From the NCBI GenBank assembly GCA_013791775.1, contig VMTE01000032.1, positions 1 through 48,178 of the forward strand: a stretch of 48,178 bases of DNA. The letters run 5' to 3'. The translations under genes and the position numbers were made by a program. A model generated the notes under the pieces. It was not told the origin of the DNA. It made no database searches and saw only the letters and a program-made list of their open reading frames with translations. Within the stretch, counting starts at the first letter, position 1. Each line of letters opens with the position of its first letter. Below, in pieces: positions 15,850 to 23,176 of the stretch. Source of the stretch: Hyphomonas sp. (lineage in GTDB: Bacteria > Pseudomonadota > Alphaproteobacteria > Caulobacterales > Hyphomonadaceae).

Positions 15850-16893
15850 TCAGAATGGAGCCACGCGAAGAATGTCACGGCTTTCGGTCCATGGCGTTTG
15901 CCCAGCCGAAATGCGACCGGGGTGAATACGGACCTCAAATTCGGCAAGCGACTGGGTGCTGTAGATCCAGCTCATTTCACTGATTTCATGCGTGCGCCGC
16001 TCATTCTGCGAGACTAACCTGCTGTCACGTATAGTCGCAATCTGAGCGGGCCGAACTGACACCTGCGGCCCTGCGTCAAAAATATCAACGCATCCGTCAA
16101 AAACGAATCCCTCCGTGGTCAGCATAGATAAAGCCGGCGCGCTTTCCGGGTGAGGGCGTCCGACAATGTCGGCGACTTGCTGAGGCAAAAGATCAAGATA
16201 GATCGGATGATCTGGCATCATGTCGGCAATGAACTCATTGCCATAGATCGCACTAAGTCGATCCGCCTCCGCGAAAGACATTTTGAAGAAGCGGCGACCG
16301 ACGGCGTCCCAGAACAGGCTTCGTCCATCTCCTTCCTGATATCCGCGCATCTCTGCGAAAACCTGGTCCGCAAATAGCGTCGGAAACTGCGCGATCAGGA
16401 GATACCTGCTTTTGGCCAACGCTCGGCCCGCGCCAGTACCTCGCCAATCCGGCGTGACAATAAGAGACCCGACTTCCGTCTTTCCCGTAAACTCATTGGT
16501 GATGTGCAGTGACTCAGGCCGGACGGTGAGGTCGAGTTCCTTGGATCGTTTGAATTGCTTCAGACGACGGAACGAATAGAATCCGAATTCCGTTCCGACC
16601 ATAGGGTAGACCGCCGCACACCCTACGAGTCGCCCGTCGCGCGTGTCTTCCATGACCATAAAATACTCGGCGTCAGCCCCGCAAACCTGACCGTTGAAAC
16701 TGGCTATCGAACGATCGATCTTCGTTCGAAGCGTCTTCTCGTCTTGCGGCACGGTGGTCATGCCATCACCGACGATAGCTGCAAATGAAACGAAATTGTC
16801 AGCGTCGCCTTCTGCGATTGGCCTGATGCGCGCTGTCTCCAGTTTCAACGAAACCGTCTCGCTCGCGTTGGATTGGTCCCGAAACAAGAGCAT
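15850..16893 (-). CDS. Arginine/ornithine N-succinyltransferase-like protein (AstA family)
   Basis: A 347-residue AstA-type acyltransferase with the family's N-terminal MTTVPQDEKTLRTKI region, FGFYSFRR, LIVTPDWRGTGAGRALAKSRY (acyl-CoA binding) and FWDAVGRRFF. AstA transfers succinyl from succinyl-CoA to the alpha-amino group of arginine in the arginine succinyltransferase pathway. None of the other ast genes is here; its partners are a DUF1330 protein and a metallo-beta-lactamase-fold enzyme, so it may acylate another amine. A GTG at 16902 is in frame, but the ATG at 16893 has aggtgg five bases upstream and starts one base after the preceding stop. Confidence 0.85.
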   Translation of the reverse strand: MLLFRDQSNASETVSLKLETARIRPIAEGDADNFVSFAAIVGDGMTTVPQDEKTLRTKIDRSIASFNGQVCGADAEYFMVMEDTRDGRLVGCAAVYPMVGTEFGFYSFRRLKQFKRSKELDLTVRPESLHITNEFTGKTEVGSLIVTPDWRGTGAGRALAKSRYLLIAQFPTLFADQVFAEMRGYQEGDGRSLFWDAVGRRFFKMSFAEADRLSAIYGNEFIADMMPDHPIYLDLLPQQVADIVGRPHPESAPALSMLTTEGFVFDGCVDIFDAGPQVSVRPAQIATIRDSRLVSQNERRTHEISEMSWIYSTQSLAEFEVRIHPGRISAGQTPWTESRDILRVAPF

Positions 16894-16894
16894 A

Positions 16895-17200
16895 CTATCC
16901 ACCTACTTCTTCGGAATGTTCCGCGACGATGTATGTACGCGCCGACGCGCATTGACGGCGTATTGCCGCGAGCGATTGGTAGGCCTCGGATTGCAGGAAG
17001 GCATTAGCAATCTCGAGGCTCGGAAACCGGACTATTACAACCCTGGGCGCAGGCGCCTCCCCCTCTAAAGGAGTCAGTTCGCCCCCCATGGCTAACACCT
17101 CACCTCGGTACTCTTTCAGCAACGGCGCAACGCCTCCTGCATATTTTGCATAGGTTTCGTGATCTCGGACTTCGACCTCTCCGACGAAATACACGCTCAT
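16895..17200 (-). CDS. DUF1330 family protein
   Basis: A 101-residue dimeric alpha/beta-barrel protein with the DUF1330 signature: YFVGEVEVRDHETYAKYAGG at the start, a central GGELTPLEGEAPAPRVVIVRFPS and a YQSLAAIRR end. The reaction of this family is not established. An ATG at 17212 is in frame, but the one at 17200 overlaps the upstream stop as ATGA and has ggaga behind it, so it is preferred. It sits between the metallo-hydrolase and AstA-like genes in one tightly packed operon. Confidence 0.85.
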   Translation of the reverse strand: MSVYFVGEVEVRDHETYAKYAGGVAPLLKEYRGEVLAMGGELTPLEGEAPAPRVVIVRFPSLEIANAFLQSEAYQSLAAIRRQCASARTYIVAEHSEEVGG

Positions 17201-17985
17201 ATCTTTCTCCATGGGGTTGCCGAAAAATCATAGGTCTGGCCGTCATGCGGTATGTGTAACCGATTGGAGATGCCGGCGTGCTCCGCCTGAACATACTCCC
17301 GGAGACTACTTCGACTGACAGTGCCGTGGTCTGTCGCATCAAGGTGAATCGCGATAAATTCAGCCCACGGTGCCAGATAAGCGAGTTCGACAGTCTGACG
17401 CGCGTCCATGATAATCGGGCCGACCGTTCCGCCGGTGAACGCGCCACCGGAATTGGTCACGATAATTTGAGGCCGGACGTTCTCAACAACCGATCTTACC
17501 TCTTCGGTCAGAATGGTGTCGCTTGCGAAATAGACTGTCGGACCGGCTTCTTGCCGAAGAAGATAACCATTGACGTGGCCCATGCGGGACAAAACTTCGT
17601 CGGGGCCATGCGCAGCGCTGGTTGGTTCGATCAAGAGGTCCGCCAGATGGACAGGCCCATCCACTTCAACGACGCGCTCAAATCCAAACGCTTCCAGAGC
17701 GGCAGCACTTGGTGGCGCACACAATACCGGGAGGGAACGCGGAACGAGCTCTCGCGCGCGTTTGTCGAAATGGTCCTCATGGATGTGAGTCAACAATACC
17801 GCGTCTATGCCGCGCAATACGTCTTCCGCCGACCACGGAAGATCGACGAGAGGACTTCGTCCAAGGCTCACAGGCCCACCATAGACGCCGCTCTTCCCCT
17901 TTGCGGCAAGGTACGGATCCATGAGGACACGAACATGCTCTGTCTCGACTATGACAGTAGCGTTTCGGATGAGCGTGAATTTCAA
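17197..17985 (-). CDS. Metallo-beta-lactamase-fold hydrolase, UlaG-like
   Basis: A 262-residue hydrolase with the two-zinc motif T-H-x-H-x-D-H (THIHEDHFD, about residues 66-74), AAHGPDEV, and FASDTILT in the central part. The layout resembles the UlaG/NAPE-PLD branch, which opens lactones or cleaves phosphodiesters. I place the start at TTG 17985 because an aggag lies six bases upstream and the protein then begins MKFTLIRNAT, as its relatives do; an ATG at 18015 is in frame without such a site. It is the first gene of the metallo-hydrolase–DUF1330–AstA operon, which converges on the phosphotriesterase-like gene. Confidence 0.85.
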   Translation of the reverse strand: MKFTLIRNATVIVETEHVRVLMDPYLAAKGKSGVYGGPVSLGRSPLVDLPWSAEDVLRGIDAVLLTHIHEDHFDKRARELVPRSLPVLCAPPSAAALEAFGFERVVEVDGPVHLADLLIEPTSAAHGPDEVLSRMGHVNGYLLRQEAGPTVYFASDTILTEEVRSVVENVRPQIIVTNSGGAFTGGTVGPIIMDARQTVELAYLAPWAEFIAIHLDATDHGTVSRSSLREYVQAEHAGISNRLHIPHDGQTYDFSATPWRKI

Positions 17986-18117
17986 GACCGACTCCTGTTG
18001 AGGCCCTTGCATCATGCGCGGCTCTCGGTCGGGCGGATTGAATAATACTGCTATGTTGGAACGGCTGACGCCTGGCCGCCCGTGATCGACCGTGTAGCAA
18101 CACAGTGAGAATTTGAG

Positions 18118-18240
18118 ATGTCGGATCTGCTCGATCAGTTTGCAGAAAAATATGGGCCAGATGGCGCGCCAACTCAGCCTGGTCCCGAATTGGACAGGGT
18201 GAACGACCTGAGAAATCGCTCACCGTTGCAGGACTTATAA
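18118..18240 (+). CDS. Possible small protein of 40 residues
   Basis: An ATG reading frame encodes a soluble, acidic/proline-rich 40-residue peptide (MSDLLDQFAEKYGPDGAPTQ…LQDL) ending in TAA. A gagaatttgag stretch precedes the ATG. It lies alone in the 295-bp space between the divergently oriented hydrolase operon and the 3' end of the nucleotidyltransferase gene. I recognise no family. A chance frame cannot be excluded. Confidence 0.3.
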   Translation: MSDLLDQFAEKYGPDGAPTQPGPELDRVNDLRNRSPLQDL

Positions 18241-18310
18241 GCGGCTTCGATCAAGTGATCATTGAAGAAAAACCTGCAACTGCAGAGCGCCAAGGCACGG
18301 GCCTCGCAGT

Positions 18311-19270
18311 TTAGCTGTGCCTTTGCCGAGCACCCTTCCCCTTTGCCTGGTTCTGCAAGTTGGCGAGCCGCTCCCTGCACGATGCGTCTGCGATTTCCAG
18401 CAGCCGCGCGATGCGCTCAGCCTGCCATTTCAGAATTTCAGGCGTCGTCTCGTAGGCGGGAGAATAGCGCGCCTCGACATAAGCCCGGCGCAAAAGCTCA
18501 AAGTACCGCTTGTAGGGTTTCTGCTCCGGCCCCCACGCCTCCGCCAACCGCGGATCAATCGACTCGCACTTCTGACGAAGCTTGCCGAGATGATGCGTCG
18601 CCGGCGCATACAGCGTCACCGTCAGCAGCACCATTCGGTAGACCGCTTCAGCCGCCTGATGGAGGTGAAAGGCGGCGTGATTGTTTTCATCGGCCCCTCT
18701 GCCAGCATACCTTAGACCGTCGCCCAAAAAGTAATTCGCCTTCAGCCGCCAAACGGAAAAATATTCCATTGCCATTTCGTACGCACGCTGAGGATCCGGC
18801 TGACCGGGCTCGACGAGCGCTCTTCCTGCGCGAGGAGCGACACCTTTCTCAACGGCATCATACAAAAGCACACCCTGGCTGATCACTTCACTGAAGAAGT
18901 ACTGCCCTTCCCTCAGAGCCGCGTTTACCTCACGCAAGGTGTGAACGATGATCGAGACATCCTTCTGGACTTTTGCTTCGCGAAACAGCCTGTCTTCGAC
19001 GCTGGCCCAAAACGTCGTCATGTCTGTAAGCGGTTTGTGGCTGACAATGACCAGTAGATCATAGTCGGAAGCGCGGCCCGACCTTCGATCATCAAACCAT
19101 GTCCCCCGCGCAAAGCTGCCATAGAGAACGATCTTGAGGACCCGGTAACTGCGGACACGTTGTGACCTTGACGCACCAAGCCGGGCCTCAAGCTCGTCAA
19201 GAATCACCCGGCGGATATAGGCGACCTCCCGCTGCTTCTGCAGATTGAGATGATCAAGCCTGTGCTTCAC
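18311..19270 (-). CDS. Nucleotidyltransferase–HEPN fusion protein, copy B
   Basis: A 319-residue protein. The N-terminal half is a minimal nucleotidyltransferase (MNT) with GS at 51-52 and the metal-binding D69-x-D71 (ASDYDLLVIV). The C-terminal half is a HEPN helical domain (NHAAFHLHQAAEAVYRM, HHLGKLR, then RRAYVEARYSPAYE). MNT and HEPN are classically separate antitoxin/toxin partners in which the MNT adenylylates the HEPN; here they are fused. The usual R-x4-6-H RNase motif is not evident. The start is set at GTG 19270, which has agagggg just upstream and aligns exactly with the paralogue; the frame is open to 19315. It follows copy A by 87 bp. Confidence 0.88.
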   Translation of the reverse strand: MKHRLDHLNLQKQREVAYIRRVILDELEARLGASRSQRVRSYRVLKIVLYGSFARGTWFDDRRSGRASDYDLLVIVSHKPLTDMTTFWASVEDRLFREAKVQKDVSIIVHTLREVNAALREGQYFFSEVISQGVLLYDAVEKGVAPRAGRALVEPGQPDPQRAYEMAMEYFSVWRLKANYFLGDGLRYAGRGADENNHAAFHLHQAAEAVYRMVLLTVTLYAPATHHLGKLRQKCESIDPRLAEAWGPEQKPYKRYFELLRRAYVEARYSPAYETTPEILKWQAERIARLLEIADASCRERLANLQNQAKGKGARQRHS

Positions 19271-19357
19271 TGGCACCCCTCTTTGCCGCAGGCCCGATTC
19301 GCCAACGACTTTCACATTCGCGCCTGAGATCAGACTTTCTGCGGACTGGCAAATCCG

Positions 19358-20296
19358 CTATGCGTCGATGGCTTCCAATCTCAGTCGCTCCAATCGCTCG
19401 ATACATAGCGCGTCTGCAATTTCGATCAGCTTCCGAATCCGCTCTGCCTGCCAGGTCAGGATCTCCTGTGTCGTCTCATAGGCAGGCGAATAGCGCGCCT
19501 CTACATACGCGCGTCGAAGCAGCTCAAAGTAACGCTTGTAGGGCTTTTGCGAAGGCATCCACGCTTCTTCCAATCGCTCATCGATTGCACAAGCCAGGCT
19601 TCTAAGCTTGCCGAGGTGATGTGTTGCCGGAGCATAAAGCGTCACCGTCAGTGAGAACATCCGGTAGGCACTTTCTGCAGCTTGATGAAGATTAAAGGCC
19701 GCATGGTTGTTTTCTTGGACGTCGTTGCCGATATGCAGTCGTCCATCATCGAGACAGAAGCTGGCCTTTTTAAGCCACCAAGCATGGTACCCCTGAGCGA
19801 GATCAAATGCTCTTGCTGCGTTGGCCTTGCCCGACTTCGTGAGAATATTCTTCGCCTTCCCGTCCTTTCCAAGCTCGGCGTCCTCGTACAGCAGGATCCC
19901 CTGATTGACGATCTCGGAAAAGAAATACTGACCATCCTTGAGCTGACGGTTCACGTCCGGCAGCGTGTGGACGATCAGCGAGACGTCGCGCTTGACAAGC
20001 GGATCGCTGAACAGCCTGTCTTCTACCTCTTCCCAGAACGCGCTCATATCGGTCAGCTCGCGGTGGCTGACAATCACCAGCAGGTCAAAGTCCGAGGCAC
20101 GTCCGGAATGCTTGTCGTCGAACCAGGTCCCCTTCGCAAAGCTTCCGAACAGGATGAGCTTCAAAATCTTGTAGCGCCCTGATCTTGCAGATCCGGCCGA
20201 CGCGATTTTCGCCTGCAGCTCCTCGAGAATAATCTCGCGAATATGCGCCAACTCCGCCTGGCGGCGCGGGCTGAGATGATCGAGGGATGTCTTCAA
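19358..20296 (-). CDS. Nucleotidyltransferase–HEPN fusion protein, copy A
   Basis: A 312-residue paralogue of the next gene, colinear over its whole length. GS is at 51-52, D69-x-D71 in ASDFDLLVIV, and the HEPN half has NHAAFNLHQAAESAYRM and the same HHLGKLR and ARYSPAYETT segments. Translation begins at TTG 20296, whose TTGA overlaps the stop of the ABC exporter gene by four bases, so the two proteins are made in a coupled way. This linkage argues that the fusion protein works with the exporter, but its target (protein, RNA, antibiotic or metabolite) cannot be read. Confidence 0.88.
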   Translation of the reverse strand: MKTSLDHLSPRRQAELAHIREIILEELQAKIASAGSARSGRYKILKLILFGSFAKGTWFDDKHSGRASDFDLLVIVSHRELTDMSAFWEEVEDRLFSDPLVKRDVSLIVHTLPDVNRQLKDGQYFFSEIVNQGILLYEDAELGKDGKAKNILTKSGKANAARAFDLAQGYHAWWLKKASFCLDDGRLHIGNDVQENNHAAFNLHQAAESAYRMFSLTVTLYAPATHHLGKLRSLACAIDERLEEAWMPSQKPYKRYFELLRRAYVEARYSPAYETTQEILTWQAERIRKLIEIADALCIERLERLRLEAIDA

Positions 20297-22086
20297 GATT
20301 GCGCCCGCCGGCTGACTGGATCAGGTTCAAAAACCCTATTGGAAACCGCCTTAAACTCAAGAGAACTCATCACCGATATCCGGCCGTTTTCCAGAATCAG
20401 GACCCGGTGCGCCGATGCGATCGCCGAAAGCCGGTGTGCGACGATGAGTTGCGTCTTGCCTTCAGAGACGCGCGCAAGATTTTCCATGATCCTGGCCTCG
20501 GCCGGGTAATCGAGCGATGACGTCGCCTCGTCCGAGATCAGGATGCTGGTCCGCTTCAGGAAGGCCCGCGCAATGGCGACACGCTGCTTCTCTCCCCCGG
20601 ACAGCCTGAGACCCCGTTCCCCCAGATCCGACGCGCGTCTTTCCGGCAAGGCGCCGAAAAGTGTGCCCAACTCGGCAATCCGTACGGCGTCTTCAAGATC
20701 ACCTCGGGCGACGCCTTCTTCCGGAAAGGTCATGTTGAATTCAAGGCTGGCATCAAAGAGACCAGGCTCCTGCGTGATCAGCGCAATCCGCCGCCTGAGT
20801 TCGCCGAGCGGGTAGTCGGTCAGCGGCGCGCCGTTGACGAGGATGCGCCCTTCCTCCGGCTCATAGAACCGCATCAGCAAACGAAGGATCGAGGACTTCC
20901 CGCTGCCCGATGGTCCGACCAGCGCCGTCGTCTTTCCGGCTTCAATCTCGAAACTGACATTGTCGAGGACCTTGCGCCCGTTCGCGTAGGAAAAGCTGAC
21001 ATTCTCGAACCTGATAGAAGGCGGCGCGCCCGGAAACGCCGGCATCTTTGACGCGTCCGTGGACGCCGCCTCCGGCGTCTCGCGCAAGAGGTCATTCAGC
21101 CGTTCCACGAAGGCGGCGCCCTGGCCGATATCCCGGATCCCGAACCCGAGAAGCTCAAGCGGGCGGACGAGCTGCAGCATCCAGGCATTGATCAGGACAA
21201 GGTCGCCGACCGTCAGGGCCCCCGACTGGACACGTGCCGCCGCGAGCCAGAGCGTGGTGCCAAGGCCGGCCGAAAACACGAGGGCGATCAGCAGTCCGTT
21301 TCCGAACCGGGCCTTGTAGAATTGCTGCCAGCGGCCCTGCGCCTCGGCAAGCCGCCCATCATAGCGCCGGCTGATGACCGCCTCGCCGCAATAGGCCTTC
21401 ACGGTCTCGACGTTCAAGAGCCCGTCCGAGAGCCGGGCATTGGCTTCGATCCGGGCCGCAGACACCGCTCGGCTCGCCCGCAGGACGCGCCGCGCGCCGC
21501 TGGAGAACACAAGACCATAGGCGGCGGCGCAAACGCCGAACACGAGCAGGAAGACCGGATCAAGGAAGTGGAGAATGAGAAGGCCGACAAGGCCGATCTC
21601 GACAAGTCCCGGAAGCAACGTGAACAGGCCGTGTTGCAGGATCAGGCGATACCCTTGCAGGCCGTTTTCCAGCGTCTGGATCACGCCGCCGCTCGACCGG
21701 CTCAGATGCGACGCCATCGGCAGCGCCAGCACATGCGCAAAGGCCCGGCGGCTGAGGGCCCGGCTGACCGATTGCTCGGCAAATCCGAACAGGACGCCCC
21801 GCGCCTCTCCAGCTAACCGGCTCAGAAGAAGAGCGCCGACATAAGCGGCCAGCAGAACCGCCGGCGCTACGAAAGTCTGGCCCGGCCCCTGCGCGGCGCC
21901 GTCGGGGGTCAGCGCGTCGAGGAGGTATTTGAGCGCGACCGGCGCGGCCGCAGCGAAGACCGAAGCCGCCAGTCCGCAAGCCACGGCCGCCCCCATCCGC
22001 CCGGCATCGCCCGGCGTCAGGGCCGCGCGTAGTGTCTTCAACCCATCGAGGCACAGCACGCGTCCAGCGCAACGTCTTTCCTTCAC
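20293..22086 (-). CDS. ABC transporter, fused permease/ATPase (Atm1/HMT1-like exporter)
   Basis: A 597-residue half-transporter with an N-terminal six-helix type 1 exporter domain and a C-terminal ATPase: Walker A GPSGSGKSS near 390, Q-loop ALITQEPGLFD, signature LSGGEKQRVAIARAF near 490, then Walker B ILISDEATSSLD. The segment LLNVETVKAYCGE in the permease resembles the glutathione-conjugate exporters of the Atm1/HMT1 type. No peptidase domain is fused. Start is GTG 22086 with gaggag about nine bases upstream; no ATG is available. It leads an operon with two MNT–HEPN genes. Confidence 0.9.
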   Translation of the reverse strand: MKERRCAGRVLCLDGLKTLRAALTPGDAGRMGAAVACGLAASVFAAAAPVALKYLLDALTPDGAAQGPGQTFVAPAVLLAAYVGALLLSRLAGEARGVLFGFAEQSVSRALSRRAFAHVLALPMASHLSRSSGGVIQTLENGLQGYRLILQHGLFTLLPGLVEIGLVGLLILHFLDPVFLLVFGVCAAAYGLVFSSGARRVLRASRAVSAARIEANARLSDGLLNVETVKAYCGEAVISRRYDGRLAEAQGRWQQFYKARFGNGLLIALVFSAGLGTTLWLAAARVQSGALTVGDLVLINAWMLQLVRPLELLGFGIRDIGQGAAFVERLNDLLRETPEAASTDASKMPAFPGAPPSIRFENVSFSYANGRKVLDNVSFEIEAGKTTALVGPSGSGKSSILRLLMRFYEPEEGRILVNGAPLTDYPLGELRRRIALITQEPGLFDASLEFNMTFPEEGVARGDLEDAVRIAELGTLFGALPERRASDLGERGLRLSGGEKQRVAIARAFLKRTSILISDEATSSLDYPAEARIMENLARVSEGKTQLIVAHRLSAIASAHRVLILENGRISVMSSLEFKAVSNRVFEPDPVSRRAQS

Positions 22087-22305
22087 GGAGGCGGTCTCCT
22101 CGATGGCAGAGGCCTCGCAAGACCAGCCTGCGTGCCACTCTCTTTGATAGCATTCATTTCAAGTTGTAGTTTACATCCTCCGCGTGTTTATGCAATAAAC
22201 TTCAGATTACGACCTGCGGTCGTGAGGGATGGAACAGGCTCGGTGCCGCTCCAGGGGCGCGGGGCCTCTCATGCGCCTCGCCGGTCGCCCGAAGGAGCCC
22301 GAACG
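22087..22305. promoter_or_regulatory. Divergent control region between exporter operon and transfer module
   Basis: This 219-bp AT-richer space separates the minus-strand exporter operon from the plus-strand transfer genes. It contains a TTTACA box at 22170-22175, about the right distance before an AT-rich caataaac, and a perfect inverted repeat acgacc-tgc-ggtcgt at 22209-22223. The repeat could be an operator for the HTH protein next to it. A transfer origin might also lie here, but no clear nic consensus was found. Confidence 0.35.
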
Positions 22306-22560
22306 ATGCAGCCATCAGACCCTGCCCCGCCCGTTCTGCGCCCGCACGCCGTACCGCCCGATCCGAGCGCCTGGCTCACGACCTCCGAAGCTGCTGCCGC
22401 ACTGGGCCTCAATCCCAAGACGCTCGCCAACACGCGCTCGCTTGGCAGCGGCCCGTGCTTCCACAAGATCGGCGGCAAGGTCTGGTACCGCGGCCAGGAC
22501 ATTCTCACTTACCAACGCCGCCGCCGCTACATCGCCTCCGGTGTCAGAGATGAAGGCTGA
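22306..22560 (+). CDS. Helix-turn-helix DNA-binding protein (excisionase/MerR-like)
   Basis: An 84-residue protein with a single winged HTH of the excisionase/AlpA type: WLTTSEAAAALGLNPKTLANTRSLGSGP, then KIGGKVWYRGQDILTYQ. Such proteins commonly precede traF in alphaproteobacterial Trb-type transfer modules and act as regulators. The ATG has gaaggag nine bases upstream. The 3' end overlaps traF by 11 bp. Confidence 0.85.
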   Translation: MQPSDPAPPVLRPHAVPPDPSAWLTTSEAAAALGLNPKTLANTRSLGSGPCFHKIGGKVWYRGQDILTYQRRRRYIASGVRDEG

Positions 22561-23176
22561 CAGGGCGCCTATCCTTGGGCTGGTCGCCGGCCTGGTCCTG
22601 CTTGCCGCCGCCAGCGTGCCCTGGCCTGTCCGTCTCATCTGGAACCGGACCCCCAGTGTGCCGACCGGCCTCTATGTCGTGCGAGCGCATATCCCGCACG
22701 TCCGGGGCGATCTCGTCGCCTTCCTGCCGAGCCCCGAGGAAGCCGCCTGGATCGAAGCGCGCGGCTATACCGGCGAGGGCTGGCCGCTGATCAAAAGGAT
22801 CGCGGCATTGGAAGGAGACGACGTTTGCCGGTTTCGCGAAACGGTCATCGTGGCCGGCGTCGTTGCAGCCCGGGCCTTGGCCGCAGATGACAATGGAGCA
22901 CAGCTCCCCGTCTGGCAGGGATGCCGACATTTGAAGGCTGGCGAAGTGTTCCTGCTCGCGGATCATCCCCGGTCCATTGATGGGCGCTACTTCGGCGTCC
23001 AGCCGGCCCAACGCATCCTTGGCAAGGTCACACGGGCATGGCCAATCCCCTTAGACGACGGGGCGCGCGCGACGCGGTACAATCTGTGCTCCGACAAAAG
23101 TCAGGTTTGCTCCGGCCCCGGAACGAATAGTTCGCACCGTGGATGCCCCGGTTGTGGTGGGTCCAACTGTGACTGA
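22550..23176 (+). CDS. traF: TraF, conjugative S26-family signal peptidase
   Basis: A 208-residue inner-membrane peptidase with one N-terminal membrane segment (ILGLVAGLVLLAAASVPW), the catalytic Ser in NRTPSVPTGLY and the Lys in PLIKRIAALEGD, plus the family LLADHPRSIDGRYFG. In Trb systems TraF matures and cyclises the TrbC pilin. The last 30 or so residues form an unusual Cys/Ser/Gly-rich tail (CSGPGTNSSHRGCPGCGG) beyond the normal family end, coinciding with the overlap into the relaxase gene. The tail may be added by a lost stop. Confidence 0.88.
   Translation: MKADRAPILGLVAGLVLLAAASVPWPVRLIWNRTPSVPTGLYVVRAHIPHVRGDLVAFLPSPEEAAWIEARGYTGEGWPLIKRIAALEGDDVCRFRETVIVAGVVAARALAADDNGAQLPVWQGCRHLKAGEVFLLADHPRSIDGRYFGVQPAQRILGKVTRAWPIPLDDGARATRYNLCSDKSQVCSGPGTNSSHRGCPGCGGSNCD

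Noticed and set aside
22087-22305. Transfer origin (oriT)
   Set aside because: The place is suitable and there is an inverted repeat, but no recognisable nic-site consensus could be defended.
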